This document shows, one piece after another, positions 54,694-62,591 of a DNA stretch of 64,000 nucleotides. A program made the translations under genes and the position numbers. The notes under the pieces are model-generated. The model made no database searches and was not told the DNA's origin. It was given only the letters and a program-made list of their open reading frames with translations. How positions within the stretch are numbered: the first letter of the stretch is position 1; each line of letters begins with the position of its first letter. This DNA is from Streptomyces sp. NBC_01275 (lineage in GTDB: Bacteria; Actinomycetota; Actinomycetes; Streptomycetales; Streptomycetaceae), in NCBI RefSeq assembly GCF_026340655.1, contig NZ_JAPEOZ010000001.1:2666001-2730000 (forward strand). The letters run 5' to 3'.

Positions 54694-56682
54694 TTGTCCT
54701 CAGTGAATGCGCGAGCAGCGTCGGCAGCGGACCCGGCGCCCTCCGTCGCCGTCGCCCTGGTCGGCGCCGGACCGCGCGGCACCAGCGTCCTGGAACGCCT
54801 CTGCGCCTCCGCGCCCGAGCTCCTCCCGCCCGGGGCGCGGCTGACGGTCCACGTCGTCGATCCCGCCCCGCCGGGACCGGGCCGGGTCTGGCGCACCGGG
54901 CAGTCGCCGCAGCTGCTGATGAACACCGTGGCCTCGCAGGTGACCCTGTTCACCGACGACAGCGTGGACTGCGCGGGCCCCGTCCGGCCGGGCCCGAGCC
55001 TGTACGAGTGGGCGGCCGGCGAACTGGGCCCGGACGAGTACCCGACCCGTGCGCAGTACGGCCGGTACCTGGAGTGGGTGTTCGCGCGGACCGTGCGCCA
55101 GGCCCCGCCCTCGGTGCGCGTCGAGACGCACCCGGCCCGCGCGGTCCGCCTCGACGACGCCGGAGCCTCACCTGGCACCCCAGCCGGCACCTCGGCCGGC
55201 ACCTCGGCCGGCACCTCGGCCGGCGAGGCGACCGACGGCGCCGACGGCCGCCAGACGCTGACCCTGGACGACGGCCGCGTCCTGCCCGGCCTGTCCGCCG
55301 TCGTCCTCGCGCAGGGGCACCTGCCGGTGGTCGCCGACCCGGCCCAGCGGCGCCTCGCCGCCTACGCCGAGCGCCACGGCCTGCGCCATGTCCCGCCCGC
55401 CAACCCGGCCGACGTCGACCTCTCCCCCCTCGCCCCCGGCGAACCGGTGCTGCTGCGCGGCCTGGGCCTGAACTTCTTCGACCACATGGCCCTGCTGACC
55501 ACCGGCCGCGGCGGCCGCTTCGTCCGCGTCGGTCAAAGCGTGCGCTACATGCCCTCCGGCCACGAGCCGCGCCTGTACGCCGGCTCCCGGCGCGGCATCC
55601 CATACCAGGCGCGCGGCGACAACGCGAAGGGCCCGTACGGCCGTCACACCCCGCTCGTCCTGACCCCGGAGGCGATCGCGGGCTTCCGCAAGCGCGCGGA
55701 CTCCGGCGAGGCGCCCGACTTCCTGGCAGAGATATGGCCGTCGGTGGCGAAGGAGGTGGAAACGGTCTACTACACGGCCCTCGTGCGGCGGCCGGGCTTC
55801 GCAGAGCGCTTTCTCGCCGTTCCCCACCGCGACCCTCAGGAGGCCGTGCTGCTCGACGAGTTCGGCGTCCGCGAGACCGACCGCTGGAGCTGGGACCGGA
55901 TCTCCCGGCCGTATACGGAACGGCGGTTCGCGCACCCCGGACAGTGGCGGGAGTGGCTGCTGGCACATCTGCGGGCGGACGCCGAGGAGGCCGCCCGGGG
56001 CAATGTGGACGGCCCCCTGAAGGCGGCCCTGGACGTACTGCGCGACCTGCGCAACGAGCTGCGGCTGATCGTCGACCACGGCGGGCTGGCCGGCGCCTCC
56101 CGCCGGGACCACCTGGACCGCTGGTACACCCCGCTCAACGCCTTTCTGTCCATCGGCCCGCCCCGGCGGCGCATCGAGGAGCTGGCCGCGCTGGTGGAGG
56201 CCGGGGTCGTGGAGGTCCTCGGGCCGCGCCTGGAGGTGCGGGAGGAGGACGGGGCCTGGCTGGCCCGATCCCCGGACGTGCCCGGCTCGGGCGTGCGGGT
56301 GACGACCCTCGTCGAGGCCCGCCTTCCGGAACCGGATCTGCGCCGCACCGCCGACGGTCTTCTCGCCCGGCTGCTGAAGACCGGGCAGTGCCGCCCCCAC
56401 ACGATCGACGGTTACGTGACCGGAGGGCTGGACGTAACACCGCGGCCTTACCGTCTGATCGACCGTCAAGGCCGGTCGCACGCGCGGAGGTTCGCCTTCG
56501 GGGTGCCCACGGAGGGCGTGCACTGGGTGACGGCGGCGGGGGCTCGTCCAGGCGTGGATTCGGTCACGCTTTCGGACGCGGACGCGCTCGCAAGGGCCGC
56601 TCTACGTGCGGCGACGCCGAAAACGGGGCCGCAGACGGAAGCAGAGCAGTGGCCAAATGTTGAACTTGCAAGCATCGATTAG
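54694..56682 (+). CDS. FAD/NAD(P)-binding protein (PF13454 type)
   Basis: The 662-residue flavoprotein has the Rossmann motif VALVGAGPRGTSVLERL near the N-terminus, LMNTVASQVTLFTDD, and a C-terminal YVTGGLDVTPRPYRLID and FGVPTEGVHWVTA. These fit the FAD-NAD(P)-binding family seen in Streptomyces amino-acid N-oxygenase-like clusters, though the substrate is unknown. A 12-bp tandem repeat (GGCACCTCGGCC) at about 55180-55228 gives GTSAGTSAGTSAG. TTG 54694 is chosen because GGGAG lies eight bases before it; GTG 54703 is an alternative. Confidence 0.8.
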   Translation: MSSVNARAASAADPAPSVAVALVGAGPRGTSVLERLCASAPELLPPGARLTVHVVDPAPPGPGRVWRTGQSPQLLMNTVASQVTLFTDDSVDCAGPVRPGPSLYEWAAGELGPDEYPTRAQYGRYLEWVFARTVRQAPPSVRVETHPARAVRLDDAGASPGTPAGTSAGTSAGTSAGEATDGADGRQTLTLDDGRVLPGLSAVVLAQGHLPVVADPAQRRLAAYAERHGLRHVPPANPADVDLSPLAPGEPVLLRGLGLNFFDHMALLTTGRGGRFVRVGQSVRYMPSGHEPRLYAGSRRGIPYQARGDNAKGPYGRHTPLVLTPEAIAGFRKRADSGEAPDFLAEIWPSVAKEVETVYYTALVRRPGFAERFLAVPHRDPQEAVLLDEFGVRETDRWSWDRISRPYTERRFAHPGQWREWLLAHLRADAEEAARGNVDGPLKAALDVLRDLRNELRLIVDHGGLAGASRRDHLDRWYTPLNAFLSIGPPRRRIEELAALVEAGVVEVLGPRLEVREEDGAWLARSPDVPGSGVRVTTLVEARLPEPDLRRTADGLLARLLKTGQCRPHTIDGYVTGGLDVTPRPYRLIDRQGRSHARRFAFGVPTEGVHWVTAAGARPGVDSVTLSDADALARAALRAATPKTGPQTEAEQWPNVELASID

Positions 56683-56786
56683 GTCCCCCTAACGTAGGTC
56701 GCTCATTCGGTACCGCCGCCCCCACGACCGGTCCATTCCCCATCAGCCGGACCGGCCCGACCGACACCGAAGGAGCACCCCCCACC

Positions 56787-57251
56787 ATGTCCGCTCGCCT
56801 CAACACCGCACAGCCGTACGTGATCGGCCTCTTCCGTATCGTCGTCGGCCTGCTCTTCGCCTGCCACGGCGCCGCCTCGCTCTTCGGAGTCCTCGGCGGA
56901 GCAGTCGGCACGAACGGCGGCACCGTCGACGCCGGCGCCTGGCCCGGCTGGTACGCGGCCGTGATCCAACTGGTCGGCGGCACCCTCGTGCTGTTCGGCC
57001 TCGGCACGCGCGCCGCCGCGTTCATCGCCTCGGGCTCGATGGCGTACGCCTACTTCGAGGTGCACCAGTCCAACGCCCTGTGGCCGATGGAGAACGGCGG
57101 CGAGGCCTCCGCGATGTTCTGCTGGGCCTTCCTGCTGCTGGTGTTCACCGGTTCCGGCGCCCTCGGCCTGGACCGGCTGTTCGCCAAGCGCACGACCCGT
57201 ACGACCGGAGAGCGGGAGCCGGCCGCGCAGGCGGCCACGGTCGCCGCCTGA
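56787..57251 (+). CDS. DoxX-family membrane protein
   Basis: The 154-residue protein has four membrane helices and DoxX signatures (GLFRIVVGLLFACHGAASLF, AVIQLVGGTLVLFGLGTRAA, FAYFEVHQ-like AYAYFEVHQSNALWPMENGG). Members are linked to thiosulfate:quinone oxidoreductase or redox balance in actinobacteria. The ribosome site GAAGGAG is well placed. Confidence 0.9.
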   Translation: MSARLNTAQPYVIGLFRIVVGLLFACHGAASLFGVLGGAVGTNGGTVDAGAWPGWYAAVIQLVGGTLVLFGLGTRAAAFIASGSMAYAYFEVHQSNALWPMENGGEASAMFCWAFLLLVFTGSGALGLDRLFAKRTTRTTGEREPAAQAATVAA

Positions 57252-57306
57252 CCGACCCCGCTCCTCCGGCTGACCGACTGACCGGCTGACCGACCGGCCG
57301 AAGAAC

Positions 57307-57344
57307 GCGAGACGCCCTGCCGTGCATGCGGCGGGGCGTCTCGC
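57307..57344 (+). terminator. Hairpin terminator after doxX
   Basis: GCGAGACGCCCTGCCG pairs with CGGCGGGGCGTCTCGC (one bulged or mismatched position) across a short loop. There is no T-run, as usual in Streptomyces. Confidence 0.7.
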
Positions 57345-57526
57345 GCCCGCCCCTCAGCTCCGCCCGCCCCGCTCCACCGCATCTGTGACACACACATAAG
57401 CCCCCCGTGAAACTCCTGTCACACCCTCGGCGTACGCTGTATGGCTGTCATTGGCCGCACCTGCCGCTCCCCCGCGACACAGGCGGCACGGTCGGCCGTC
57501 ACGGGGGAGACACGGGGAGTCAAGCG

Positions 57527-58138
57527 GTGTTCGAGAGTGTGGGGGCGTTGCTCGGCAGCCCGTGGATCTACGCGGTGGTGGCCCTGTCCGTCCTCCTTGA
57601 TGTGTTCCTGCCGGTGCTGCCCAGCGGAGTGCTCGTCATCACGGCGGCGACGGCGGCCGCGGCGGGTTCGGGCGCGGCGACCGGGCAAGTCCCGCACGAG
57701 GTGCCGGACATCCTGGTCCTGATCCTCTCCGCGACGACCGCCTCGGTGGTGGGCGACCTGGTGGCCTACCGGCTGGCCTGGCGCGGCGGTGCGCGCCTGG
57801 ACCGGGCGATCTCCCGCTCCCGGCGGCTGACGACCGCGCAGGAACGTCTCGGCGACGCCCTCGCCCAGGGCGGCGGCGCGCTGGTCGTGCTGGCCCGCTT
57901 CGCGCCCGCCGGCCGCTCCGTCGTCTCCCTCATCGCCGGCGCCGCCCACCGCCGCGCCCGTGACTTCCTCCCCTGGTCCGCCCTGGCCGGCCTCTCCTGG
58001 GCGGCCTACAGCGTCGCTCTCGGCTACTTCGGCGCCCACTGGCTGGGCACCACCTGGCTGGCCACGGGGGTGTCGGTCCTGGCGCTGTTCGGCGCGGGGG
58101 CGGGAGCGGCGTTCCTGATGCGCAGACAGCCGGCCTGA
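57527..58138 (+). CDS. DedA-family (VTT domain) membrane protein
   Basis: The 203-residue protein has about five membrane helices, the DedA pattern VLLDVFLPVLPSGVLVITAA near residue 22, and the conserved R-x-x-P/A segment ARFAPAGRSVVSLIAGAAHR. DedA proteins flip or scramble lipids such as undecaprenyl phosphate and aid membrane homeostasis. GTG 57527 is seven bases after GGGGAG; the longer frame upstream is not supported. Confidence 0.85.
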   Translation: MFESVGALLGSPWIYAVVALSVLLDVFLPVLPSGVLVITAATAAAAGSGAATGQVPHEVPDILVLILSATTASVVGDLVAYRLAWRGGARLDRAISRSRRLTTAQERLGDALAQGGGALVVLARFAPAGRSVVSLIAGAAHRRARDFLPWSALAGLSWAAYSVALGYFGAHWLGTTWLATGVSVLALFGAGAGAAFLMRRQPA

Positions 58139-58205
58139 CCGTACGCCGACAACCCTCCCCGCGAACCACGGCCCTGCCCGACCGGGCCCCGCACCCGACC
58201 CGGCC

Positions 58206-58430
58206 TTACGCCCGACCGGACGCCCCGCGCACCTCCAGGCCGCCCAGCAACTCGGCCGTGGCCAGGGCGATCACCTCGACCGCCTGGTCGAACACCTCCC
58301 GGTTGTGCGCGGCCGGCGCCCGGAAGCCGGACACCTTCCGTACGTACTGCAGAGCGGCGGCCCTGATCTCCGCCTCCGTCGCCTCCTCGGGCAACGCGGG
58401 CGGACGCAGCGTCTTGATACTCCGGCACAT
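58206..58430 (-). CDS. DUF2277 small protein
   Basis: The 74-residue product matches DUF2277 with MCRSIKTLRPPALPEEATEA, AALQYVRKVSGFRAPAAHNR and FDQAVEVIALATAELL. The family is short and helical and its function is unknown. It lies 62 bases after the end of the GNAT gene on the same strand, so co-transcription is possible. Confidence 0.9.
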   Translation of the reverse strand: MCRSIKTLRPPALPEEATEAEIRAAALQYVRKVSGFRAPAAHNREVFDQAVEVIALATAELLGGLEVRGASGRA

Positions 58431-58492
58431 GTCACCAGCCTCCCTTCAACAGTCTCCCTCTCGGCCGCTCCCCCGCCGGGCCGCTCAGCCGC

Positions 58493-59020
58493 TCAGCCGC
58501 TCAGCTCGACGTACCAGTCGTTGGATCTGATCCGGTTCCCCTTCGGGTACTCGAAGTCGACCTGTCCGAGCAGGGTGAACCCGGCCTTGCGGCACACGCC
58601 GTTGGACGCGGCGTGGTCCACGCCGGGGAACGCGTGCAGGGCCGGGTGACCGCCGGCGCCGGACGCCCGCCGGACGACGTCGACGAGCGCGCGGGCCGCC
58701 TGCGCGGCGAGGCCTCTGCCCTGGAACTCGGGCAGGATCCCCCAGCCCGTCTCCCAGACCGGGCCGCCCCGCCACTCGCGCTCCCAGTAGCCGATCGAGC
58801 CCACGGTCTCGTCGCTGTCGGCCAGCGTGACCCGGTACATGCACCCGGTCGACGGCTCGACATACCGGCGGTGCCGGTCGGCGAGCCGTTCCTCGGTCTC
58901 CGGCCCGCCGAGGTGCTCGGTCATCTCCGGACTGTTGGTGCGCCGCAGCAGCCAGAAGTCGCCCTCCGACCAGGGCGTCAACCGCACCTGCTCCGCCTTC
59001 TCCGCCTCCGTGACGTCCAT
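58493..59020 (-). CDS. GNAT-family acetyltransferase (RimJ/RimL-like)
   Basis: The 175-residue protein has the GNAT-3 layout: VRLTPWSEGDFWLLRRTNSP at the start, GWGILPEFQGRGLAAQAARA as acetyl-CoA loop (Q-G-R-G-L-A) and ASNGVCRKAGFTLLGQVDFE. The substrate could be a protein N-terminus or small amine. ATG 59020 is preferred to an upstream GTG-type start. The IS element begins about 20-30 bases upstream of its start, so its original promoter may be separated from it. A CCGCTCAG triplet repeat follows its stop. Confidence 0.85.
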   Translation of the reverse strand: MDVTEAEKAEQVRLTPWSEGDFWLLRRTNSPEMTEHLGGPETEERLADRHRRYVEPSTGCMYRVTLADSDETVGSIGYWEREWRGGPVWETGWGILPEFQGRGLAAQAARALVDVVRRASGAGGHPALHAFPGVDHAASNGVCRKAGFTLLGQVDFEYPKGNRIRSNDWYVELSG

Positions 59021-59040
59021 GCACCCCACCGTACGGCGAG

Positions 59041-60505
59041 GGTCTGACATTGATGCTGATACTCAGGTCCCGGTGGCCGTGGCTCGGGGTCTGACTGACG
59101 CCCTGCTGGGTTGTCTTCCGGTTGTTCTGTCCGGCCGCCGGGACCTGTTCTCATGGCTCCGGCCGGGCGGAACATGACCTGATAGGAGCTTGGTCCAGAA
59201 GCCCCTTCAATGTCCTGTCTGCGCCACCCGGCCGGTGCCCACCTCCGGTTGGGAAGGCATCATCAGCATGACATCAGAGGTTGTGGAGGACACCGCGGAC
59301 CAGGACGTGTTCGGCGGGGTCGACTCCCATGCCGACACCATCCACGTCGCGGTGATCAGCGACAACGGCGGCCACCTCGCGGACGCCGAGTTCGCCACCG
59401 CCGCCGCCGGATACGCCGCGGCCCTGGCCTTCCTGAACGCCCACGGTCACGTGAGAGCGATCGGCGTGGAAGGCACCTCCTCCTACGGCGCCGGCTTCAC
59501 CCGCGCCGCCCGCTCACACGGGCACCCGGTCATCGAGGTCAACCGGCCCGACCGGGCCGAACGCCGCCGCATCGGCAAGTCCGACCCCATCGACGCCTAC
59601 GCCGCCGCCCGCGCCGCCCTGTCCGGCCGGGCCTCCAGCGCCCCCAAGGACGACACCGTCGCCGGCACACGCGCCCTGCACAACGCCGCCCGCTCCGCCG
59701 TCAAGGCCCGCACCGCCGCCCTGAACCAGACCACCCACCTTCTCTTCACCGCACCTGAAGCCATCCGCACCCAATACGGGCAGCTCAAAGGGACAGACCG
59801 CACTGATGCCCTGGCCCGGCTGCGGCCGGCCGGAGACGCGGTGCACACAGCGGTCCTCACCGCGCTGAAGAGCCTCGCCCGACGCGTCAAGGAGCTGACC
59901 GCCGAGCACGGAGCCCTGACCCAGGCCCTGGACAGCGAGGCCAGCGCGCACAACCCGGCCTGCGAGCCGCCTACGGCGTCGGCCCCGACACCGCGGCCCA
60001 GCTGCTGGTCACCGCCGGAGGCAATCCCGAACGCATGCGCAGCGAGGCATCCTTCGCCGCCCTGTGCGGCGTCGCCCCGGTCCCCGCCTCCAGCGGCAGA
60101 ACGAACCGGCACCGCCTGTCCCGGGGCGGAGACCGGGATGCCAACGCAGCTCTCTACCGCATCGCCCTCGTCCGCATGTCCAGCGACTCCAGAACCCGCG
60201 CATACGCGGCACGGCAGACCGCCGCCGGCCGGACGAAGAGGGAGATCATCCGGCTCCTGAAACGAGCCATCGCCCGGGAGATGTTCCGCTGTCTCACCAC
60301 CACCGTCACCGTCCCCGGCATCGCCGACCTGCGACCCCTACGGCAAGCCAAGAACATCACCCTCACCGCCGTCGCCCAGCACTTCGGTGTCTGGCCCACC
60401 ACCATCTCCAGACTTGAACGAGGCCTCAGCCGGGACGACGACCTCGCCCACGCCTACCGCGAATGGGTCCAGACCGCTTGACAGCAATAGGAGCATCAAT
60501 CGCCC
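59041..60505 (+). mobile_element. IS110/IS1111-type insertion sequence (inactive)
   Basis: The element contains one transposase gene broken by a frameshift. Inverted copies ATTGATGCT (59049-59057) and AGCATCAAT (60492-60500) flank it and fit the sub-terminal inverted repeats of the IS1111 branch; the exact ends cannot be fixed. The 210 bases between the left repeat and the transposase start carry no gene and are where IS110 elements encode their bridge RNA. Left-flank sequence belongs to the GNAT promoter region. Confidence 0.7.
59268..60481 (+). pseudogene. IS110-family transposase, frameshifted
   Basis: The N-terminal RuvC-like DEDD half is in one frame (FGGVDSHADTIHVAVIS, VEGTSSYGAGFTRAA, GKSDPIDAYAAARAAL). 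After HNPA at about 59958 the homologous reading continues in another frame (LRAAYGVGPDTAAQLL, then the Tnp20 half with FAALCGVAPVPASSGRTNRH and the catalytic serine). A run GGCC where GGCCC is expected shows a one-base deletion. The C-terminus adds a helix-turn-helix (LTAVAQHFGVWPTTISRLER). The start at ATG 59268 follows GAAGG. A sequencing error is the alternative. Confidence 0.85.
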
Positions 60506-60570
60506 TCGCCCGGTCGTACCCCCGCCGGGCCTTCCCTTGACCCCGCGTCAGAGACCGACGGATCGACCGC

Positions 60571-60615
60571 CCCGCCCCGCGCCGCCCCGCCCCGCGCCGT
60601 CCCGCCCCGCGCCGT
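60571..60615. repeat. Three 15-bp tandem repeats (CCCGCCCCGCGCCGT)
   Basis: Three adjacent copies, the first with one mismatch, lie between the IS element and the SOS-box gene. The unit is nearly pure C and G. Confidence 0.85.
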
Positions 60616-60657
60616 CCTGGCGGGAGGCAGGCCCCTCCGCCGGCACGACGCCGTAAA

Positions 60658-60673
60658 TCGAACGCATGTTCAC
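60658..60673. promoter_or_regulatory. LexA (SOS) box
   Basis: TCGAACGCATGTTCAC contains the perfect dyad GAAC-N4-GTTC of the actinobacterial LexA box (consensus TCGAAC-N4-GTTCGA, one flank imperfect). A second, weaker version, TCGAACAGGCGTAC, lies at about 60706-60719, close to the likely -10 region of the next gene. Confidence 0.6.
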
Positions 60674-60728
60674 ACGAACACCCCAAAGGAGCTCGCCTCA
60701 CAAAATCGAACAGGCGTACCATTGCCGT

Positions 60729-61073
60729 GTGGCTAAGACCTATGACTTTCCCAGCGACCTGCGCGCCGGTCAGGAGGAGCTGCATCAGGTCCGGGCCGAG
60801 CTGTCGGCCCTGCTGAAGCGGCTCCCCTGGTCGGTGGAGCCCGTGGACGGCTTCAGCGACGACGGGGGCTGGCGCAAGGTGGAGCGCCCCGCGTCCCCCG
60901 GCTGGACGGCCGACGAGCAGGCCGAGGTGGAGAAGCTCCGGCGGCGGGAGCACGAACTCGCGGTCTTCGTGACCTGCCACCGCTTCTGGTCGGAGGTCTC
61001 GGCCGCGGACCGGGTGGAGGCCCGCACGCGCCTCAAGCACGCGCACGAGACCCCACCCGGCGAGGACGACTAG
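60729..61073 (+). CDS. Unknown protein, possibly SOS-regulated
   Basis: The 114-residue product (VAKTYDFPSDLRAGQEELHQ, LSALLKRLPWSVEPVDGF, DEQAEVEKLRRREHELAVFV, FWSEVSAADRVEARTRLKHA) is helical, charged and lacks cysteine pairs or a membrane segment. I do not recognise a characterised family, though it looks like a conserved actinobacterial protein. GTG 60729 is chosen as start; no ribosome site is obvious, and the transcript may be nearly leaderless. The LexA-type box 60 bases upstream suggests DNA-damage induction. Confidence 0.7.
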   Translation: MAKTYDFPSDLRAGQEELHQVRAELSALLKRLPWSVEPVDGFSDDGGWRKVERPASPGWTADEQAEVEKLRRREHELAVFVTCHRFWSEVSAADRVEARTRLKHAHETPPGEDD

Positions 61074-61124
61074 GGCCTGCCCGGCTCTTCCGGCACGGTT
61101 AGCCCTTCTTGTCCTCCAGCGCGG

Positions 61125-61778
61125 CTAGCCCTTCTTGCCGAGGAGCTGGTTCATCTCCGCGATCTCCGCGGTCTGCCCCGTGACGATGTCGTCGGCCATC
61201 GCCGCGGCGGGTCCGTAACGGCCCTTGTCCTTCTCGGCGCCGGCCATCTCGACGGCCCCCTCGTGGTGCTCGACCATCATGGTCAGGAACGCGGTGTCGA
61301 AGGCCGTGCCGGACGACTTCTCCAGCTTCGTCATGTCGGCGTCGTCCATCATCCCGGCCATGCCGGACGAGCCGGAGTGGTCCATCCCGGGCATCGACTC
61401 GTCCATCGACTCACCGGCCTCGGGGACGTCCTCGCCCCAGGCCTTCAGCCAGCCGGTCATCGTCTCGATCTCCGGGTCCTGGGCCTTCTCGATGCGGGCG
61501 GCGAGGTCCTTGACCTCGCTGGACGAGGCGCGGTCGGCGGCGAGTTCCGCCATCTCCAGAGCCTGCCGGTGGTGCGGGATCATGCCCTGCGCGAAGGTGA
61601 CGTCCTGGGCGTTGTGCGCCCCGGCCGAAGCCGTCGCGGAGGCCGAGGATCCGGACGTGGCGCCGTCGTCGTCGCCGCCTCCGCCGCACGCGGCGAGAAC
61701 GAGCGCGGCAGTCGCCGTCGCCGCCGCCAGGGCGACACGGCGCGACAGGGTGCGGGTGCGTGGGGTGGTGCTGGTCAT
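61125..61778 (-). CDS. DUF305 lipoprotein (metal-resistance associated)
   Basis: The 217-residue protein has a lipobox (ALVLAAC) at about residue 30, a Gly/Ser/Ala linker and two ferritin-like DUF305 halves: AQGMIPHHRQALEMAELA and TMMVEHHEGAVEMA, with MPGMDHSGSSGMAGMM methionine/histidine-rich sequence between. Such proteins bind copper or other metals outside the cell. It lies 90 bases downstream of the His-rich DUF6153-like gene and is likely co-transcribed with it. Confidence 0.9.
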   Translation of the reverse strand: MTSTTPRTRTLSRRVALAAATATAALVLAACGGGGDDDGATSGSSASATASAGAHNAQDVTFAQGMIPHHRQALEMAELAADRASSSEVKDLAARIEKAQDPEIETMTGWLKAWGEDVPEAGESMDESMPGMDHSGSSGMAGMMDDADMTKLEKSSGTAFDTAFLTMMVEHHEGAVEMAGAEKDKGRYGPAAAMADDIVTGQTAEIAEMNQLLGKKG

Positions 61779-61868
61779 GCGTGAACTCCTGTGGAGGAAA
61801 GAGAACTCGGACGCGTCGGCGCACCACGTCCGCCCGGGAGGGGCAGGGCGCGGCGCGCGCAGCGGTCT

Positions 61869-62276
61869 CTAGATCCGCAGGAGTTGGAGTTCCGCCAGGG
61901 ACGGTGGCGCACGAGCGCCGTCGGGACCCGCGGCCGCCTGCGAGCTCACGACGGCGTCGGGTACGGGCACGGGAACCGGGTCGGCGACCAGACCGGGCAG
62001 TGCCGGGCCGGCGCCGAGCGCGGCCGACGCGCAGGTGGTGTCGGCGTGCTGGGCGTGTCCGCCGCCGCAGTGCCCCTCGCCGGAGCAGCCGTCGTGCGCC
62101 TCGGCGGCGACCGCGGTGGTCCGGGCGACCTCTGCGGTCCGGGCGACCGCCGTGGTCGGGGTGTCGGCGTGGGCCGTGTGCAGGCCCCCGGGCGCGAGCC
62201 CGTGCATCGCCAGCAGCCCCACGAGGAGCCCCAGCACGCACACCGCCCGCCGCCACAGTCCGTTCACAGGCCACAT
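61869..62276 (-). CDS. DUF6153-like small His/Cys-rich membrane protein
   Basis: The 135-residue product has one N-terminal membrane helix (RRAVCVLGLLVGLLAMHGLA) and an extracytoplasmic part with DGCSGEGHCGGGHAQHADTTC, a run of Cys and His suited to metal binding. It resembles the DUF6153 proteins that accompany DUF305 genes in Streptomyces. ATG 62276 is preferred; GTG 62267 is the alternative. Confidence 0.75.
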   Translation of the reverse strand: MWPVNGLWRRAVCVLGLLVGLLAMHGLAPGGLHTAHADTPTTAVARTAEVARTTAVAAEAHDGCSGEGHCGGGHAQHADTTCASAALGAGPALPGLVADPVPVPVPDAVVSSQAAAGPDGARAPPSLAELQLLRI

Positions 62277-62301
62277 CCTAGGGGTCGCCCGTACGGCACA
62301 C

Positions 62302-62337
62302 GCGAAGGGCCCCCGGAACTCTCCGGGGGCCCTTCGC
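62302..62337 (-). terminator. Strong hairpin downstream of tRNA-Val
   Basis: GCGAAGGGCCCCCGG (62302-62316) and CCGGGGGCCCTTCGC (62323-62337) form a perfect 15-bp stem. It lies nine bases 3' of the tRNA on its strand. Confidence 0.85.
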
Positions 62338-62345
62338 ACTCCTGG

Positions 62346-62417
<72 letters not shown>

Positions 62418-62591
62418 AGGACGAGTCGACAGCCTACATTGCCCGTACCGGTGCCCCGCAAACCCATTGCGCGCGGAAGATCGCCGAAGCCGAAGTCACC
62501 GTCCGGAACGCGAACTAACCAGCTCGTGTGTTCGTCATTAACGGGTGGGAGAATGAACCCGCAGGGGCGGATCACAGCACGGGAGAGGGAT

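Noticed and set aside
59041..60505. Integrative element at tRNA-Val
   Set aside because: The tRNA lies 2 kb away, no duplicated tRNA 3' end was noticed and there is no integrase; the only mobile gene is an IS110-type transposase.
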